Of a stretch of 64,000 bases of DNA, positions 14,550 to 24,411 are shown piece after piece. The DNA is taken from the NCBI GenBank assembly GCA_020635115.1, contig JACKAK010000004.1, positions 310,001 through 374,000 of the forward strand, in the 5' to 3' direction. The notes under the pieces are model-generated. The model worked only from the letters and a program-made list of their open reading frames with translations, was not told where the DNA came from and did not search any database. The DNA comes from Halobacteriovoraceae bacterium (GTDB taxonomy: Bacteria > Bdellovibrionota > Bacteriovoracia > Bacteriovoracales > Bacteriovoracaceae). The position numbers and the translations under genes were made by a program. Positions within the stretch are counted from its first letter, which is position 1, and each line of letters opens with the position of its first letter.

Positions 14550-17113
14550 TGAGTAGTAGCATAGTAAACTCTGCCTTGTCGGGAAAGACAATTTTTACCG
14601 AAGCATTATTTAGCCGTCCTGAATCTCTATCGAAATACCTTCCCTATGACGAGTTCATTAAAGATGAGAATTTATTTTTAATGAAAGATGGATCATTAGG
14701 GGCAGTCTATAAAGTAAGACTAGTTGAGCATGAGCCTTTAGTTGTCTCCAAAATTGTTGATTCGGTTAGTAGATTGAAGACTTGGCTTGGGCTTCCTAGC
14801 TCTTACACCCTTCAACTCTTATTTGACCAGAGAATAATTGGGCCGTTGGATAATAGATGGAACGAGTTACTAAACGACGATAAAGGTCATGTCGTTTCAA
14901 AATTACTTCATAAAGAAGCTGTTGAAAGAACACGAAAAAGTTCACCTTATGAAAGAGTGCTTTATTTAGCGATTAGAAACTGCTCAGTAGATAATAAAAG
15001 TTTTGTTTCAAACTTTTTTAAAAAGGGAGAAGCCCTACTTTTTGATGAAACAAAATCTTTTATAAAAAGACTCAGAGAGTTCAAAGCGCATATTGCTGAC
15101 TTGGAATGCAACTCATCTTTAAAAATGAAAAAAGTAACAGGGTATGAATTGGTTCGATTGTTGAGAAAAGAATTTAATCCTAAGACATTTTATAAAAGGG
15201 AATTTGCAAAATATAACGATGAAGTATCAATTTCAAAGCAAGTTATATACAACTCACCGAAACTTTCTTTTGAAGGAATTTCAAGAGAAGGAGTAAAGAC
15301 AAGAGCAATATCACTAAAGATGGCTCCTAGTTTTGCCTATGCAGGAAGTACCGCTAGTTTTCTGGAACTAGATTTTCCTTTTAAGATTTCTATTTCGTTT
15401 AGTTTTCCAGAAAAAGATAAAATTAAAAAGTTCTACGATGTAAAAGAATTTCTACTTGATAAAACACAAACAGCTAAAGGGAGAAGGCAGTTAAAAGAAA
15501 TTAGAGAGGCTCAAGAAAAATTGGCTCACGATGATAGAGTTCTTTATATGACTTATACCGTTATCATTGAAGGTGAAACGGATGATGAGCTTGATGAAAA
15601 AGAACGTAAGGTCGCAAATGTTTTCAACAATAAACTAGAGTCAGAAGTTATTTCAGATAAAGATATTGGATTAGGATTGTATTTCAATTCTTTACCATTG
15701 TGTTATACACCTGAAGCTGATTTGTCTGCATCACGGTTTATTAGAATTTTAAAATCAGATGCTATCAAGTTTTTGCCTATATTTGATAGTTTTAGAGGTT
15801 ATGAAAAAGGTCTTCAGCTTTATACTTCAAGAGAGAATAACCTGGCCTTGTTTAGCCTTATATTAAATGAAATTTCCAATCATACCGTAGTTATTGCTGA
15901 TTCGGGTTCTGGAAAATCCTCGTTTATTATTGATTGTGTTCAGGCATTAAAAAGACTTGAACCAGAACCACTAATATTTGCAATTGAAAAGAAAGCATCT
16001 CATAAGATTATTGGTAAGTATTTCGATGCTGATATGACTATCTTTGATCCTAATGAAGAAATTCCTTTTTCACCATTTCGAGGCGTATATGATGAGGGAA
16101 AAATTTCGTTTCTAACTCAACTTCTGATTACAGCAATCAAATTAACTAGTCCGAACTTTGTTGTTGAAAGTGAGCATATTGCAGCAATTACTAAATCACT
16201 TAAATTGGCATACAAGAGTGCTCAGAATCAAAGAGGTTTAGAGTTTTTGGATGGGGAACTTGTTGAAAGTAGTAATGATGAAAATGTAGAAATTTCTGTA
16301 GATGGTTTTATCTCAGAATTATCAGGTTTAACGAGTTTAAAAGAGTTTGAAAAGCTTGAAGATAAAATTGAGGAAGTTTTAAACAAGTTAAAACCATTTT
16401 ACGGTGATGGTTTATATTCTAAGTATTTTAAAAGCTGTAAATCATCAATTGCAAATAAAGATACTCGCTATTTTGTCTATGATCTTGATTCTTTAGATTC
16501 TGACCCTGTACTTCAAACCTTAATGACAATGTCTGTAATGGAGGAAATTCGTCAAACTATCAAACTTCCAGAGAATAAGGGGAGGGGCGGTTTTGTAATT
16601 ATTGAAGAGCTTGGGATGCTTGGAAGAACGAACTCAGAGGCCTCGAAATTTATCATTGATGCAGCAGAAACCTTCAGGAAACTTGGTGTATTTCTTATTG
16701 GATTAACCCCCAGGCCACAGAACTACTTTGAAATCGAGGCAGGGAAAGCCATGTGGCAAGTTGCTGACAATTATATCTTTATGAAAATGAGTCCTGATAA
16801 TGTTGAATACTTGAAGAGTAAGTCAAGTTTGCTTGATGAAGCAAATACGCAAATCATAAAGTCTTTGGATACAGTCAAAGACAAATATGCTGAAGTTTTT
16901 TATGTAAATAAAAACAAGTCAAATCAGGGGGCTTTTAGATTTTGGCTTACTCCTTTTAAGAAATGGTTAGCACCAACAAATATGAAAGACATGGAAAAGG
17001 TTGAAGATGCTTTTGTAAAGTGTCGTGGCGATAAATGGGAAGTTATGAGGCTTTTAACGAAAGATATTCCGTCGTACTTTGAAAACTTGTTAGGCCAGGA
17101 GGTGAAAGCTTGA
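14549..17113 (+). CDS. traC: TraC-like (VirB4) type IV secretion ATPase
   Basis: 854 residues, full length for TraC. An N-terminal TraC/VirB4 domain (KDGSLGAVYKVRLVEHEPL), then the ATPase with Walker A ADSGSGKSS at about 450-458, Walker B GGFVIIEELGML and a late motif GLTPRPQNYFE. VirB4-type ATPases drive pilus assembly and substrate transfer at the inner membrane. Start and stop overlap traV and the next gene. Confidence 0.93.
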   Translation: MSSSIVNSALSGKTIFTEALFSRPESLSKYLPYDEFIKDENLFLMKDGSLGAVYKVRLVEHEPLVVSKIVDSVSRLKTWLGLPSSYTLQLLFDQRIIGPLDNRWNELLNDDKGHVVSKLLHKEAVERTRKSSPYERVLYLAIRNCSVDNKSFVSNFFKKGEALLFDETKSFIKRLREFKAHIADLECNSSLKMKKVTGYELVRLLRKEFNPKTFYKREFAKYNDEVSISKQVIYNSPKLSFEGISREGVKTRAISLKMAPSFAYAGSTASFLELDFPFKISISFSFPEKDKIKKFYDVKEFLLDKTQTAKGRRQLKEIREAQEKLAHDDRVLYMTYTVIIEGETDDELDEKERKVANVFNNKLESEVISDKDIGLGLYFNSLPLCYTPEADLSASRFIRILKSDAIKFLPIFDSFRGYEKGLQLYTSRENNLALFSLILNEISNHTVVIADSGSGKSSFIIDCVQALKRLEPEPLIFAIEKKASHKIIGKYFDADMTIFDPNEEIPFSPFRGVYDEGKISFLTQLLITAIKLTSPNFVVESEHIAAITKSLKLAYKSAQNQRGLEFLDGELVESSNDENVEISVDGFISELSGLTSLKEFEKLEDKIEEVLNKLKPFYGDGLYSKYFKSCKSSIANKDTRYFVYDLDSLDSDPVLQTLMTMSVMEEIRQTIKLPENKGRGGFVIIEELGMLGRTNSEASKFIIDAAETFRKLGVFLIGLTPRPQNYFEIEAGKAMWQVADNYIFMKMSPDNVEYLKSKSSLLDEANTQIIKSLDTVKDKYAEVFYVNKNKSNQGAFRFWLTPFKKWLAPTNMKDMEKVEDAFVKCRGDKWEVMRLLTKDIPSYFENLLGQEVKA

Positions 17114-18414
17114 AAGTAATCAGTATTATTCTGGTATTAATAGCAATTTCATCAAGTGCGAGTGCTAACTACAACTATCGTCATTCATCTAAATTGAGAC
17201 CTAATGACTATTTACTAAATTCAAGGGATAGGGGCAAAGATCCCGTCTTTGATGGGAATGCTACTGCAAACTTAGGAGTTGATCTAGGAATTGGTTCTGA
17301 TTGTGGTCGTGTTGATTTGAAATCTACCCTAAGAGCTTCGTTAAAGAACTTATTAGATGCACAGTATTTTGGAGATATGGGGAGAGATATTTTAGCGGCC
17401 TCTCCAATGTTAGTTACTTGCTACTTTTCACCTACTTGGTGTGCAATTTTAAAGCATACAAGAATGAATGCTAACTTTCTTTCACAACTTCGATTAGACC
17501 AATGTTCATTAATAGATAAATATACAGATTCTCGTACAGAAGACTTCTACAAGGAACGTCAAAAGTGCATTCATAAGGCTATTGAAAGAAATGGTGGGAA
17601 CATGGAAGCTGCAATGAAGGAATGCTCAAACTCAAGAGTTTTTGATTATGACTTGGCTGATTGGAGTGGAAAAAACAGTAATAGTAGTAATAACAAGTTA
17701 ATTGAATCATCTTCAAAGTGGGCCGGCTTCAAAGGCAAAGCTGCACAAAAAGTTATTGATCTTACGAAATCCTTAGTAGGTGATATTGCAGTTTCGAAAG
17801 GTAAAGTCTCCTTGGATTATGGGCCTAGAAAGGTTGCAATGACTCCAAGAACTTACTATCAGTCAATTATTCAAAAGACTAAAGAAGAGATTGGCAAAGT
17901 TATAGAAAAAACAGAAAGCCGATATAGCGAAAGACCAGTAGAAGCAATTGTGACCAAAAGTGATTTGGAAACGATCTCAGGGAGTTCCGAACTCGTTCTA
18001 GTTGATAAGCAAACAATAAAGGCACTTGTCTTTATGCCATACAAACAACAAGAAATGGCAGTTAATAAATTAAGTGAAGCGATTGCATTAACAAGATTTT
18101 CGAGTGAAATGAATAAGACTCTTGATCTTTTACATATTGCTGAACAAAACCCAAATTTACCCGACTCTAAGAAAACATCACTTAAGAATAAAAGAGATTC
18201 TTTGGAATCGAGCGTAAAGCTTACCTTAGAGCTTCATAAGCAGAAAAATGAGCCTTTAAATAAAGTATTGGCAAATATCAGTAAGCAAGGTGAAGAGTGG
18301 ATAAGTGTAAAGAAAGGGAGAGTTATTAGAACAGATTTTGATAGAAAGCAAAAATATCACACGGAAAAAGTGTTCTGGAACTGTGCCGATGGAATTTTTT
18401 GTAAGGAGAGATAA
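17110..18414 (+). CDS. traH: TraH-like periplasmic pilus-assembly protein
   Basis: 434 residues starting at TTG 17110 within TTGA; GGCCAGGAGGTG lies upstream. Signal peptide ending SASA, then DCGRVDLKSTLRASLKNLL and paired cysteines (CYFSPTWC, DQCSL, KCIHK), resembling the GCGGIDL region of TraH, then helical segments. TraH is an outer-membrane-associated F-type protein for pilus extension and mating-pair stabilisation. It directly precedes a TraG-like gene, as in F. Assignment is by pattern and order. Confidence 0.65.
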   Translation: MKVISIILVLIAISSSASANYNYRHSSKLRPNDYLLNSRDRGKDPVFDGNATANLGVDLGIGSDCGRVDLKSTLRASLKNLLDAQYFGDMGRDILAASPMLVTCYFSPTWCAILKHTRMNANFLSQLRLDQCSLIDKYTDSRTEDFYKERQKCIHKAIERNGGNMEAAMKECSNSRVFDYDLADWSGKNSNSSNNKLIESSSKWAGFKGKAAQKVIDLTKSLVGDIAVSKGKVSLDYGPRKVAMTPRTYYQSIIQKTKEEIGKVIEKTESRYSERPVEAIVTKSDLETISGSSELVLVDKQTIKALVFMPYKQQEMAVNKLSEAIALTRFSSEMNKTLDLLHIAEQNPNLPDSKKTSLKNKRDSLESSVKLTLELHKQKNEPLNKVLANISKQGEEWISVKKGRVIRTDFDRKQKYHTEKVFWNCADGIFCKER

Positions 18415-18417
18415 GTA

Positions 18418-19938
18418 ATGTATTCGTCAACAGGTTATGAAGCCTTATATCTCTACTTGGGTTTAAATTTACAAAAAGGTTTGAGAGATATTTTAGTATC
18501 GGAGAGCTTTTTTCAAGCAATCGTATTGCTAACGATTGGTTGTATCTTTTTTTTTACAACATTTAAATTTTTTTCGAAGTATTTGCCCGGAGTCCTAGTT
18601 TATAGGGCCTCTGTCCCTTTATCTAAGTTCTTTTGGATTTTTGTTTCAATATTTCTTGGCATAAGTGTTTTAAAAGTAGGTTCAGATTCATTTGTGAAAA
18701 ACTACGAAGGAGAATCATGGCATAAAAACCCTTATGTTGCTTCTAGGGGTGTTTCAATTGATGAAAGAGTCGAAGTGAGTGCCTTGTTTGATATATTATC
18801 AAGGTCAGCCAATGAGTTCAGTGCATTACTTTCACATTTAGTTGATAAGCTAATGACTAAAAGTCATTCTCAGCTAAAAGCACCTAGTTTTTTCTATAAA
18901 TCAATTATGTATGCAGGAGCAACAACAATTGATGATCCTGATTTAAGAGAAGAAATTAATTTTTATACAAAAGAGTGTGTTGAAAAGGTATTACCATTAG
19001 TTGAGACTCAAGATCGCAGACTTGATTTTATTTCAGGCTTCTTTAAACAAAACCAAACAGAGCTAGACAATGCTCTTTCTGAAATAAAAATTGAAGGTCG
19101 AGATGGCGGTGATTTTGGAACTAGTTTAGATTGTTTGGAATTAAAACAAAATGTTTCAAACTCTTTTCATTCTTACGTCGATAATACAACAGATGGTTGG
19201 GGAGATACATTTAGAGATTACTACATTAAGAATTTCTCGGAAGAACAGTTTAAAAATATTTCTTATTCAAGTGCACTTTTAAATCATTATCTTGATGAAG
19301 ATTGGTTTGGCATTAACAAAGGAAGTCAGGTTCCTGGAGGGGCAGCTAAATGGTTTCAATATTTAAATAAGATATTTACTTGGGATGGTTTTTTATCAAT
19401 AACTGGCTCACTTCTTGGCTTTGATGGAGATGGTATTCATGGATCAGCATTAGCAGCAAAAAGAAGCGAAGAGTTTAACCAGTTACTTTCAAGAGCACCC
19501 CATGTTAAAGGTTTCATTACATTACTACTCGTTGCACTTTTTCCTTTGCTTATATTTCCTGTCGTTGCAGGAAAGTGGAAGTGGATAGTATTTTGGTTTT
19601 TAACTTATTTTTCTGTATTGCTATGGGAACCAATTTGGACGTTGTTTTATCACATTGTCACAAATCTAGCGATTGCAGGTGAAACATTAGAGTATCTGGG
19701 AGAACTAAATTCTGGTGCTCATCTTTATTATTCCAAAGTTGTTACTTCACGAATTTACTATATGTACTCAGTTTACTCATGGTTGCAGGTTTTAATAGGG
19801 CCTTTCTTTACAGGCTGTATGCTTATGAGTTTCAGAGGATTATTAAAAGATAAGGAAGAAGAAAGTGCACCGCAATTTGTAGGTGAAACAAAAAGCACAG
19901 CAATAAAAACACTCAGCCCCATGAAAGGGGCCGAGTAG
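18418..19938 (+). CDS. traG: TraG-like (N-terminal domain) membrane protein
   Basis: 506 residues. Short N-terminus containing GYEALYLYLGLNL, like the TraG N-terminal start, hydrophobic helices around 37-55 and 75-91, a soluble region of about 270 residues, then helices around 365-395, 400-420 and 450-475. TraG_N proteins (VirB6-related) act in pilus assembly and mating-pair stabilisation. F TraG is nearly twice as long because of its C-terminal periplasmic domain, which is missing here. A 51-base gap with AGGAGG follows before the coupling ATPase. Confidence 0.7.
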   Translation: MYSSTGYEALYLYLGLNLQKGLRDILVSESFFQAIVLLTIGCIFFFTTFKFFSKYLPGVLVYRASVPLSKFFWIFVSIFLGISVLKVGSDSFVKNYEGESWHKNPYVASRGVSIDERVEVSALFDILSRSANEFSALLSHLVDKLMTKSHSQLKAPSFFYKSIMYAGATTIDDPDLREEINFYTKECVEKVLPLVETQDRRLDFISGFFKQNQTELDNALSEIKIEGRDGGDFGTSLDCLELKQNVSNSFHSYVDNTTDGWGDTFRDYYIKNFSEEQFKNISYSSALLNHYLDEDWFGINKGSQVPGGAAKWFQYLNKIFTWDGFLSITGSLLGFDGDGIHGSALAAKRSEEFNQLLSRAPHVKGFITLLLVALFPLLIFPVVAGKWKWIVFWFLTYFSVLLWEPIWTLFYHIVTNLAIAGETLEYLGELNSGAHLYYSKVVTSRIYYMYSVYSWLQVLIGPFFTGCMLMSFRGLLKDKEEESAPQFVGETKSTAIKTLSPMKGAE

Positions 19939-19989
19939 GAGGAAGTTTATATTTATTAAAGACATGTCAGGAAATTATAGGAGGTTTGT

Positions 19990-21525
19990 TTGCAAAAAAT
20001 TGATGTGAAGTCTAGTACAACAGAATGGTCAGGAAGCATTGATAGGGCTTTTAGTGAAATCTTTCAACTTTTTGGACAAGCAATATTTGGTATTGGGGTA
20101 GGACTTGGAGAACTTATTAGATTTGCTTTTCAGAGGACTTTAACTGCCTTTCTAGCTGTGTCTAGTTACTGCTTGTATGTTTACTTATTCGTAAAAGATA
20201 ACATTCATTTAAAGCTATTCCTGGCCTTGGATAAGGATGCCTTCTTTTGGTTGAGGAACAAAGGGCTATTCAATGGTGATAATTTATATCAATTTTTACT
20301 AGTATCAAGTGTTGTTTTACTACTTGCTTGTGCCACTTTTGGTTTTCGTTGGATGTATCTCAGGGCCAGGGATGAGAAAATATTTAAGCTGGCCAGGCTA
20401 AAGAATTCTGAAGATAAATTCCCAAGAGTATTGAGTCGTATTCGTATTGATAATGATTCAGTTAAAATGCGAATTGACCCAAAAGGCTTAGGTGTTACAG
20501 ATTTTGAATCAAAAAAAGATCAATTGGAGGGATTATTTAAGCTTGGAGTAATAGAGGAAATAAAGAGGGTTAAGAATGACCAATCTAAAATAGAAATTCT
20601 CTTTTCTAAGGCAGAATTGCCAAGAATGATTAGATTCTCCGACCTTGAAACAAGTCAGGTTTCTAAAGATCACTTCGTTGTTGGAATGTCCAAAAATGGA
20701 GTAATAACTCAAAATATTGCAGAATTACCACACATGCTAATTGCAGGAATGACAGGCTCAGGGAAGAGTGTCTTTTTCAAGCAAGTTCTTTTGTCCTTAT
20801 TAGGGTCAACACCCAAACTAAAAATGTATCTTATTGACTTAAAGGGAGGCCTTGAAATGACGGATTTCAAAGACTCCGACAGGGTTGAAATCATTTCTAA
20901 TGTTAAAGATGCGGTGGACGTTTTAGAGAAGGTAAAAGAAGAAATGGAAGATCGCTTTGAGCATCTAAAATCTATTGAAAAGAAAACGATAGTTCCTGAA
21001 AGAGATGGAATGCCACGAATTATTCTAGGAATTGATGAGTGTAGTGTCCTCTATATGAAAAAGAATAAAGGAAGTAGTGATTACCATAATAAGGTCAGAG
21101 CAAGAGAAATTACTGATGATATTGCCAAACTCTCTCGTGCAGCAGGAATCCACCTTGTTTTAGCAACTCAAAAGGTAACTAAGGAAACAATTGATACCAG
21201 TATTCAAGACAATATTGCTGCAAAGGTATGTTTTAAGATGAGTGGTAATAATGCATCTGTACTCGTCTTAGGTAACAAAAGAGCTGAAGAGCTTCCACAA
21301 ATCAGGGGAAGAGCTATTTGGCATTACGGCCAAGACTTTATTCAATTTCAAGCACCATTTATCGAAGAAAAAGAGATTATTGAATTTTGTAAGGGAGATA
21401 AAACGAAACAAAAAACTAAGGTGTTAAAAAAGAAAAAAACAAGAGGTGAAAACATTGAGAAAGATGAAGAGTCACTTGTTGGCGAACTGGATGAAGTAAA
21501 AGAAGGAGGAACGATTGAAGAATAA
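19990..21525 (+). CDS. FtsK/HerA-type coupling ATPase (type IV coupling protein role)
   Basis: 511 residues from TTG 19990, with AGGAGGT at the right distance. Two membrane helices near 45-65 and 100-118, then an FtsK-like motor: ELPHMLIAGMTGSGKS (Walker A near 253), MYLIDLKGG, Walker B ILGIDECSVLY, and LSRAAGIHLVLATQKVTKE. It lacks the DNA-translocation gamma domain of cell-division FtsK. It sits between the channel genes and the relaxation gene, so it probably feeds DNA to the channel as TraD/TcpA does. ICE 2 carries a clear homologue (29110-30612). Confidence 0.9.
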   Translation: MQKIDVKSSTTEWSGSIDRAFSEIFQLFGQAIFGIGVGLGELIRFAFQRTLTAFLAVSSYCLYVYLFVKDNIHLKLFLALDKDAFFWLRNKGLFNGDNLYQFLLVSSVVLLLACATFGFRWMYLRARDEKIFKLARLKNSEDKFPRVLSRIRIDNDSVKMRIDPKGLGVTDFESKKDQLEGLFKLGVIEEIKRVKNDQSKIEILFSKAELPRMIRFSDLETSQVSKDHFVVGMSKNGVITQNIAELPHMLIAGMTGSGKSVFFKQVLLSLLGSTPKLKMYLIDLKGGLEMTDFKDSDRVEIISNVKDAVDVLEKVKEEMEDRFEHLKSIEKKTIVPERDGMPRIILGIDECSVLYMKKNKGSSDYHNKVRAREITDDIAKLSRAAGIHLVLATQKVTKETIDTSIQDNIAAKVCFKMSGNNASVLVLGNKRAEELPQIRGRAIWHYGQDFIQFQAPFIEEKEIIEFCKGDKTKQKTKVLKKKKTRGENIEKDEESLVGELDEVKEGGTIEE

Positions 21526-22456
21526 AATAAAAAGAGTGAGACTTCAGCAGCGAGACATACAACTTTTTGATTATTTGTTTAGGCATCGAGTAGCGATAGC
21601 GAAAGTAATTCATAGGGACGTTTTTAATGACTATAAATCTTTAAAGTGTACAAGAGTAAGATTAAATCGTTTGATGAGGGCAGGATATATTCAAGCAAAA
21701 TACTTTAATCTTGAGAGCAGAGATAAGTGCTATAGGTTAACAAGTTCCACAGTTAAAAGATTTATTGATTTTTCAAAGAATGCATATATATGGAAGGGCA
21801 CTAATAGCCCAAACCATGACATTAACCTAATTGATATATGGAGGTCATTAAAGAATAGGGAGAAAATCGAATATATGCTTACTGAACATGAATATAATGT
21901 TCGGGATAATTTGAAATGTACCGAAGCAAGGATGAATCTTGGTGATTTAAGGCCAGATGGCTATTTAGAGATTCGAATTGGAGGGAAAAGTTTCAAGGCA
22001 GCACTTGAATACGAAAGGTCTTCTAAAACCAAACCAAGGTATTTAGACCTGATAGATCGTTATTACCGCAATAAAAATATAAAAGCTGTTTTCTATATAT
22101 CTGAACATGAAGGAACACAGAAACAAGTTCAAAATGCTGAACTTGAGTACAGGACAAGAAGCCAGGAACCTAAATTCTTTTATGCTTTAAGAGATAGTAT
22201 TAATGAGAATGATACTATTCGTTTCAGATCAGTAGGTAGTAAAGAATATCAAATTGATTTCAAACTAAGTGTTGTACCTACTGATTCCGAGACAACAGTA
22301 AGTACAAAACATATAACCATGCAATCCATTGAAAACATTAGAAAAACGATTGTAACCAAATTTTTCGACGAAAATCCTTCTTCCCCCCTATGCAGGGAGT
22401 ACAACAATAAACCACAAACAAATATAAACGAAGCCGGAGGTCTGAATGGAAACTAA
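21515..22456 (+). CDS. replication-relaxation family protein (candidate relaxosome nuclease)
   Basis: 313 residues from TTG 21515 after AGGAGG. An N-terminal winged-helix part (QQRDIQLFDYLFRHRVAIAKVI) is followed by a core with RPDGYLEIR then AALEYERSSKTKPRY, a D...E-x-E...K layout reminiscent of PD-(D/E)XK nucleases. A homologue beside the FtsK protein of ICE 2 has the same layout (DGYAL...AVEFERTEKASQRY). No classical relaxase (MOBF/P/Q/H) is visible in the window, so this protein is the best candidate for DNA processing at oriT. The nuclease reading is inference. Confidence 0.75.
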   Translation: MKNKIKRVRLQQRDIQLFDYLFRHRVAIAKVIHRDVFNDYKSLKCTRVRLNRLMRAGYIQAKYFNLESRDKCYRLTSSTVKRFIDFSKNAYIWKGTNSPNHDINLIDIWRSLKNREKIEYMLTEHEYNVRDNLKCTEARMNLGDLRPDGYLEIRIGGKSFKAALEYERSSKTKPRYLDLIDRYYRNKNIKAVFYISEHEGTQKQVQNAELEYRTRSQEPKFFYALRDSINENDTIRFRSVGSKEYQIDFKLSVVPTDSETTVSTKHITMQSIENIRKTIVTKFFDENPSSPLCREYNNKPQTNINEAGGLNGN

Positions 22457-22790
22457 TAATAATACAACAAATCAACAAAAGACTAAGACTGACTCTAAAT
22501 ACACAGGCATAAGACTGACCAAATCTACCGCAACCAAGTTGAAGAAAGTTCTCGCACAAGTTAACAAAAAAGATTTTGGAAATACTGTCAAAATAGATAC
22601 TCTGATAAATTATCTCATTACAACAATGCAAAAAAATACTGTAACAGAACTGCAAGAAGATTCTCTAAGCGAAGAAGATAAGTTCAAAAGAGATTATAAA
22701 AATTACTGCTCTAAAAATGGCAAAATAACTAGAGATGAATTCTTCAAATTAGTACGTCAAGGCTTAGTATTTCAGTCCTCGCAAATGTAA
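22446..22790 (+). CDS. small DNA-binding-like protein, unknown
   Basis: 114 residues, overlapping the previous gene by 11 bases. Polar N-terminus, then a Lys-rich stretch with YTGIRLTKSTATKLKKVL resembling a ribbon-helix-helix strand and helix, followed by charged helices. No family recognised. Position after the relaxation protein suggests a relaxosome accessory protein. It is the last gene of transfer operon 2. Confidence 0.6.
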   Translation: METNNNTTNQQKTKTDSKYTGIRLTKSTATKLKKVLAQVNKKDFGNTVKIDTLINYLITTMQKNTVTELQEDSLSEEDKFKRDYKNYCSKNGKITRDEFFKLVRQGLVFQSSQM

Positions 22791-22807
22791 CGGTTTGCTT
22801 TGAAAAA

Positions 22808-22835
22808 GTGACAATGATTTAAGCAACTTGTGACA
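22808..22835 (+). repeat. direct repeat GTGACA, 22 bp apart
   Basis: GTGACA at 22808-22813 and 22830-22835, two helical turns apart, in the AT-rich 77-base gap before the excisionase gene. This could be a binding site for the excisionase or the preceding small protein, or chance. Confidence 0.3.
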
Positions 22836-22867
22836 TTAATTTTTTGATAAATAAACATAAAAAATAA

Positions 22868-23149
22868 ATGTCAAACAGAAAGGATTTTGATAATATGGAC
22901 AACGAGAATATTGGAAAGTCAGAGCGTTTTCAAAAATACTCTGACTCGTTCTTTGACAATTTAATATGGTTAACGAGTGAAGAAGCTGCCTTTTACATTC
23001 GAAAATCAGTCGGTGCTTTAAGAACTATGGTCTCTAGGGGCCAAATCAAATGTAAAAAATGGCGACGACGATTGTATTTTCGAAAAGACGACCTTGATAG
23101 GCTGCTTGAGAATTCTACAGAAATTGTAGGAGGTCTCTATGGCAGTTAA
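22868..23149 (+). CDS. xis: excisionase-like helix-turn-helix protein
   Basis: 93 residues with a winged-helix DNA-binding domain of the excisionase/AlpA (HTH_17) type: WLTSEEAAFYIRKSVGALRTMV, then a wing with KKWRRRLYFRKDDLDRLL. It overlaps the integrase gene by 11 bases. Such proteins bend DNA at the attachment site and favour excision. Confidence 0.8.
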   Translation: MSNRKDFDNMDNENIGKSERFQKYSDSFFDNLIWLTSEEAAFYIRKSVGALRTMVSRGQIKCKKWRRRLYFRKDDLDRLLENSTEIVGGLYGS

Positions 23150-24284
23150 TGAATATCAAGAAAACGACCAAACCTTTTATCGGGTTTACGTCAACGTAAG
23201 AAGTAAAAAAGACCCAGGCCTACGAGTGCAAAAAACACTTTATAAGCTGAAGTCAAAAAGGCAAGCGGAACGAGAAGAGAAGCGTCTCATTAAAGAGGCC
23301 CTAGAAGAAATCAACGACATTGAATGTCGTGGTCTATTGTGGGGTGCTGTCGTGAGAAAGTGGGAAGAGTACGAAAAGGAGAATACCTTTTCGAGACTTT
23401 CAGACGAGACGGTCAAAGACTATCTTGCCCTGTTAAGAAATTGGTCTGGTAAGTGGATGAAAGTTCCTGCTAACCAAATCGGAATTGCAGATGCAAGAGA
23501 AGTTCTAAGGAAGATGGAAGACGAAGGAAAATCATACAAAGTTATGAAAACCTTCAGAAACGTAGTTCATAGAATTTATCTTTGGGGGCTTGAAGAAAGA
23601 CTTATCCTTGGTGTTAACAAAACACCGATGGATGGTTTAAGTCTGACTAAGAAAACTGAAGACAAACTCCCCGAAATTTTAACACGAGAGCAGATAAAAA
23701 CTCTTTTATATGAGGCAAAGAAACAAGATCATCCTTGGTATCCAGTTTGGGCTTTTGCAATCCTAACGGGTATGAGGAATGGTGAACTGTATGCATTGAA
23801 ATGGTCAAAAGTTGATTTTGAAAATGAAATTATGAGAGTCGATGAATCTTATAATACAAAAACAAGAACAACCAAATCAACAAAAGCAGGATATTGGCGA
23901 AACGTACCAATATCTTCTGAGTTGAAAGAGCTTTTGATTATTTTACAAAACAAGACAGGCGAAACAGACTTTGTTTTACCTAGACATTGGCAATGGGATA
24001 GAGGAATGCAAGCAAGTATATTAAGGTCTTTTTGCAAAGATATTAATATACCTTCAATCAAATTCCATACTTTGAGAGCTTGTTTTGCAACGCATTTGTT
24101 ATCTGATGGCGTGTCCACTCATAAGGTGATGGCCGCAGGAGGTTGGCGAGAAACTAAGACAATGGATATATACTCTCGATTGTCTGGTGTTGATGTAAAA
24201 GGGGCAACAGAAAGCCTCAAAGTTCTACCTAAAAATCTTAACGACGAAGAAAACGTCGTTCAACTTTTCTCTTCAGATCAGTAA
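23139..24284 (+). CDS. int: tyrosine recombinase (integrase of ICE 1)
   Basis: 381 residues, GGAGGT upstream. N-terminal arm-binding region, SAM-like core-binding domain (about 65-165) and catalytic domain with Arg in TGMRNGELYALKW, HTLRACFATHLL (HxxR), GGWRE and nucleophile Tyr in MDIYSRLSG. It probably integrates ICE 1 at the tRNA/tmRNA 3' end found about 220 bases downstream, the usual arrangement for this family. Confidence 0.95.
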   Translation: MAVNEYQENDQTFYRVYVNVRSKKDPGLRVQKTLYKLKSKRQAEREEKRLIKEALEEINDIECRGLLWGAVVRKWEEYEKENTFSRLSDETVKDYLALLRNWSGKWMKVPANQIGIADAREVLRKMEDEGKSYKVMKTFRNVVHRIYLWGLEERLILGVNKTPMDGLSLTKKTEDKLPEILTREQIKTLLYEAKKQDHPWYPVWAFAILTGMRNGELYALKWSKVDFENEIMRVDESYNTKTRTTKSTKAGYWRNVPISSELKELLIILQNKTGETDFVLPRHWQWDRGMQASILRSFCKDINIPSIKFHTLRACFATHLLSDGVSTHKVMAAGGWRETKTMDIYSRLSGVDVKGATESLKVLPKNLNDEENVVQLFSSDQ

Positions 24285-24310
24285 GAAGTTCTCCCGAAGG
24301 AGAGCTTCTT
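24283..24310 (+). terminator. hairpin at the end of the integrase gene
   Basis: AAGAAGTTCTCC and GGAGAGCTTCTT form a 12-bp stem (one G-T pair) around CGAA, overlapping the integrase stop. There is only a short T-rich stretch after it, so the terminator is plausible but not strong. Confidence 0.6.
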
Positions 24311-24411
24311 GAATTCTTTCATTTTGTTATCCATAGACTTTGGCCTAGTTTTGAAAGGCCACCCGTGATAGACTAAATGTGTAGTCAATATTGATTACAA
24401 AACGCAAACTA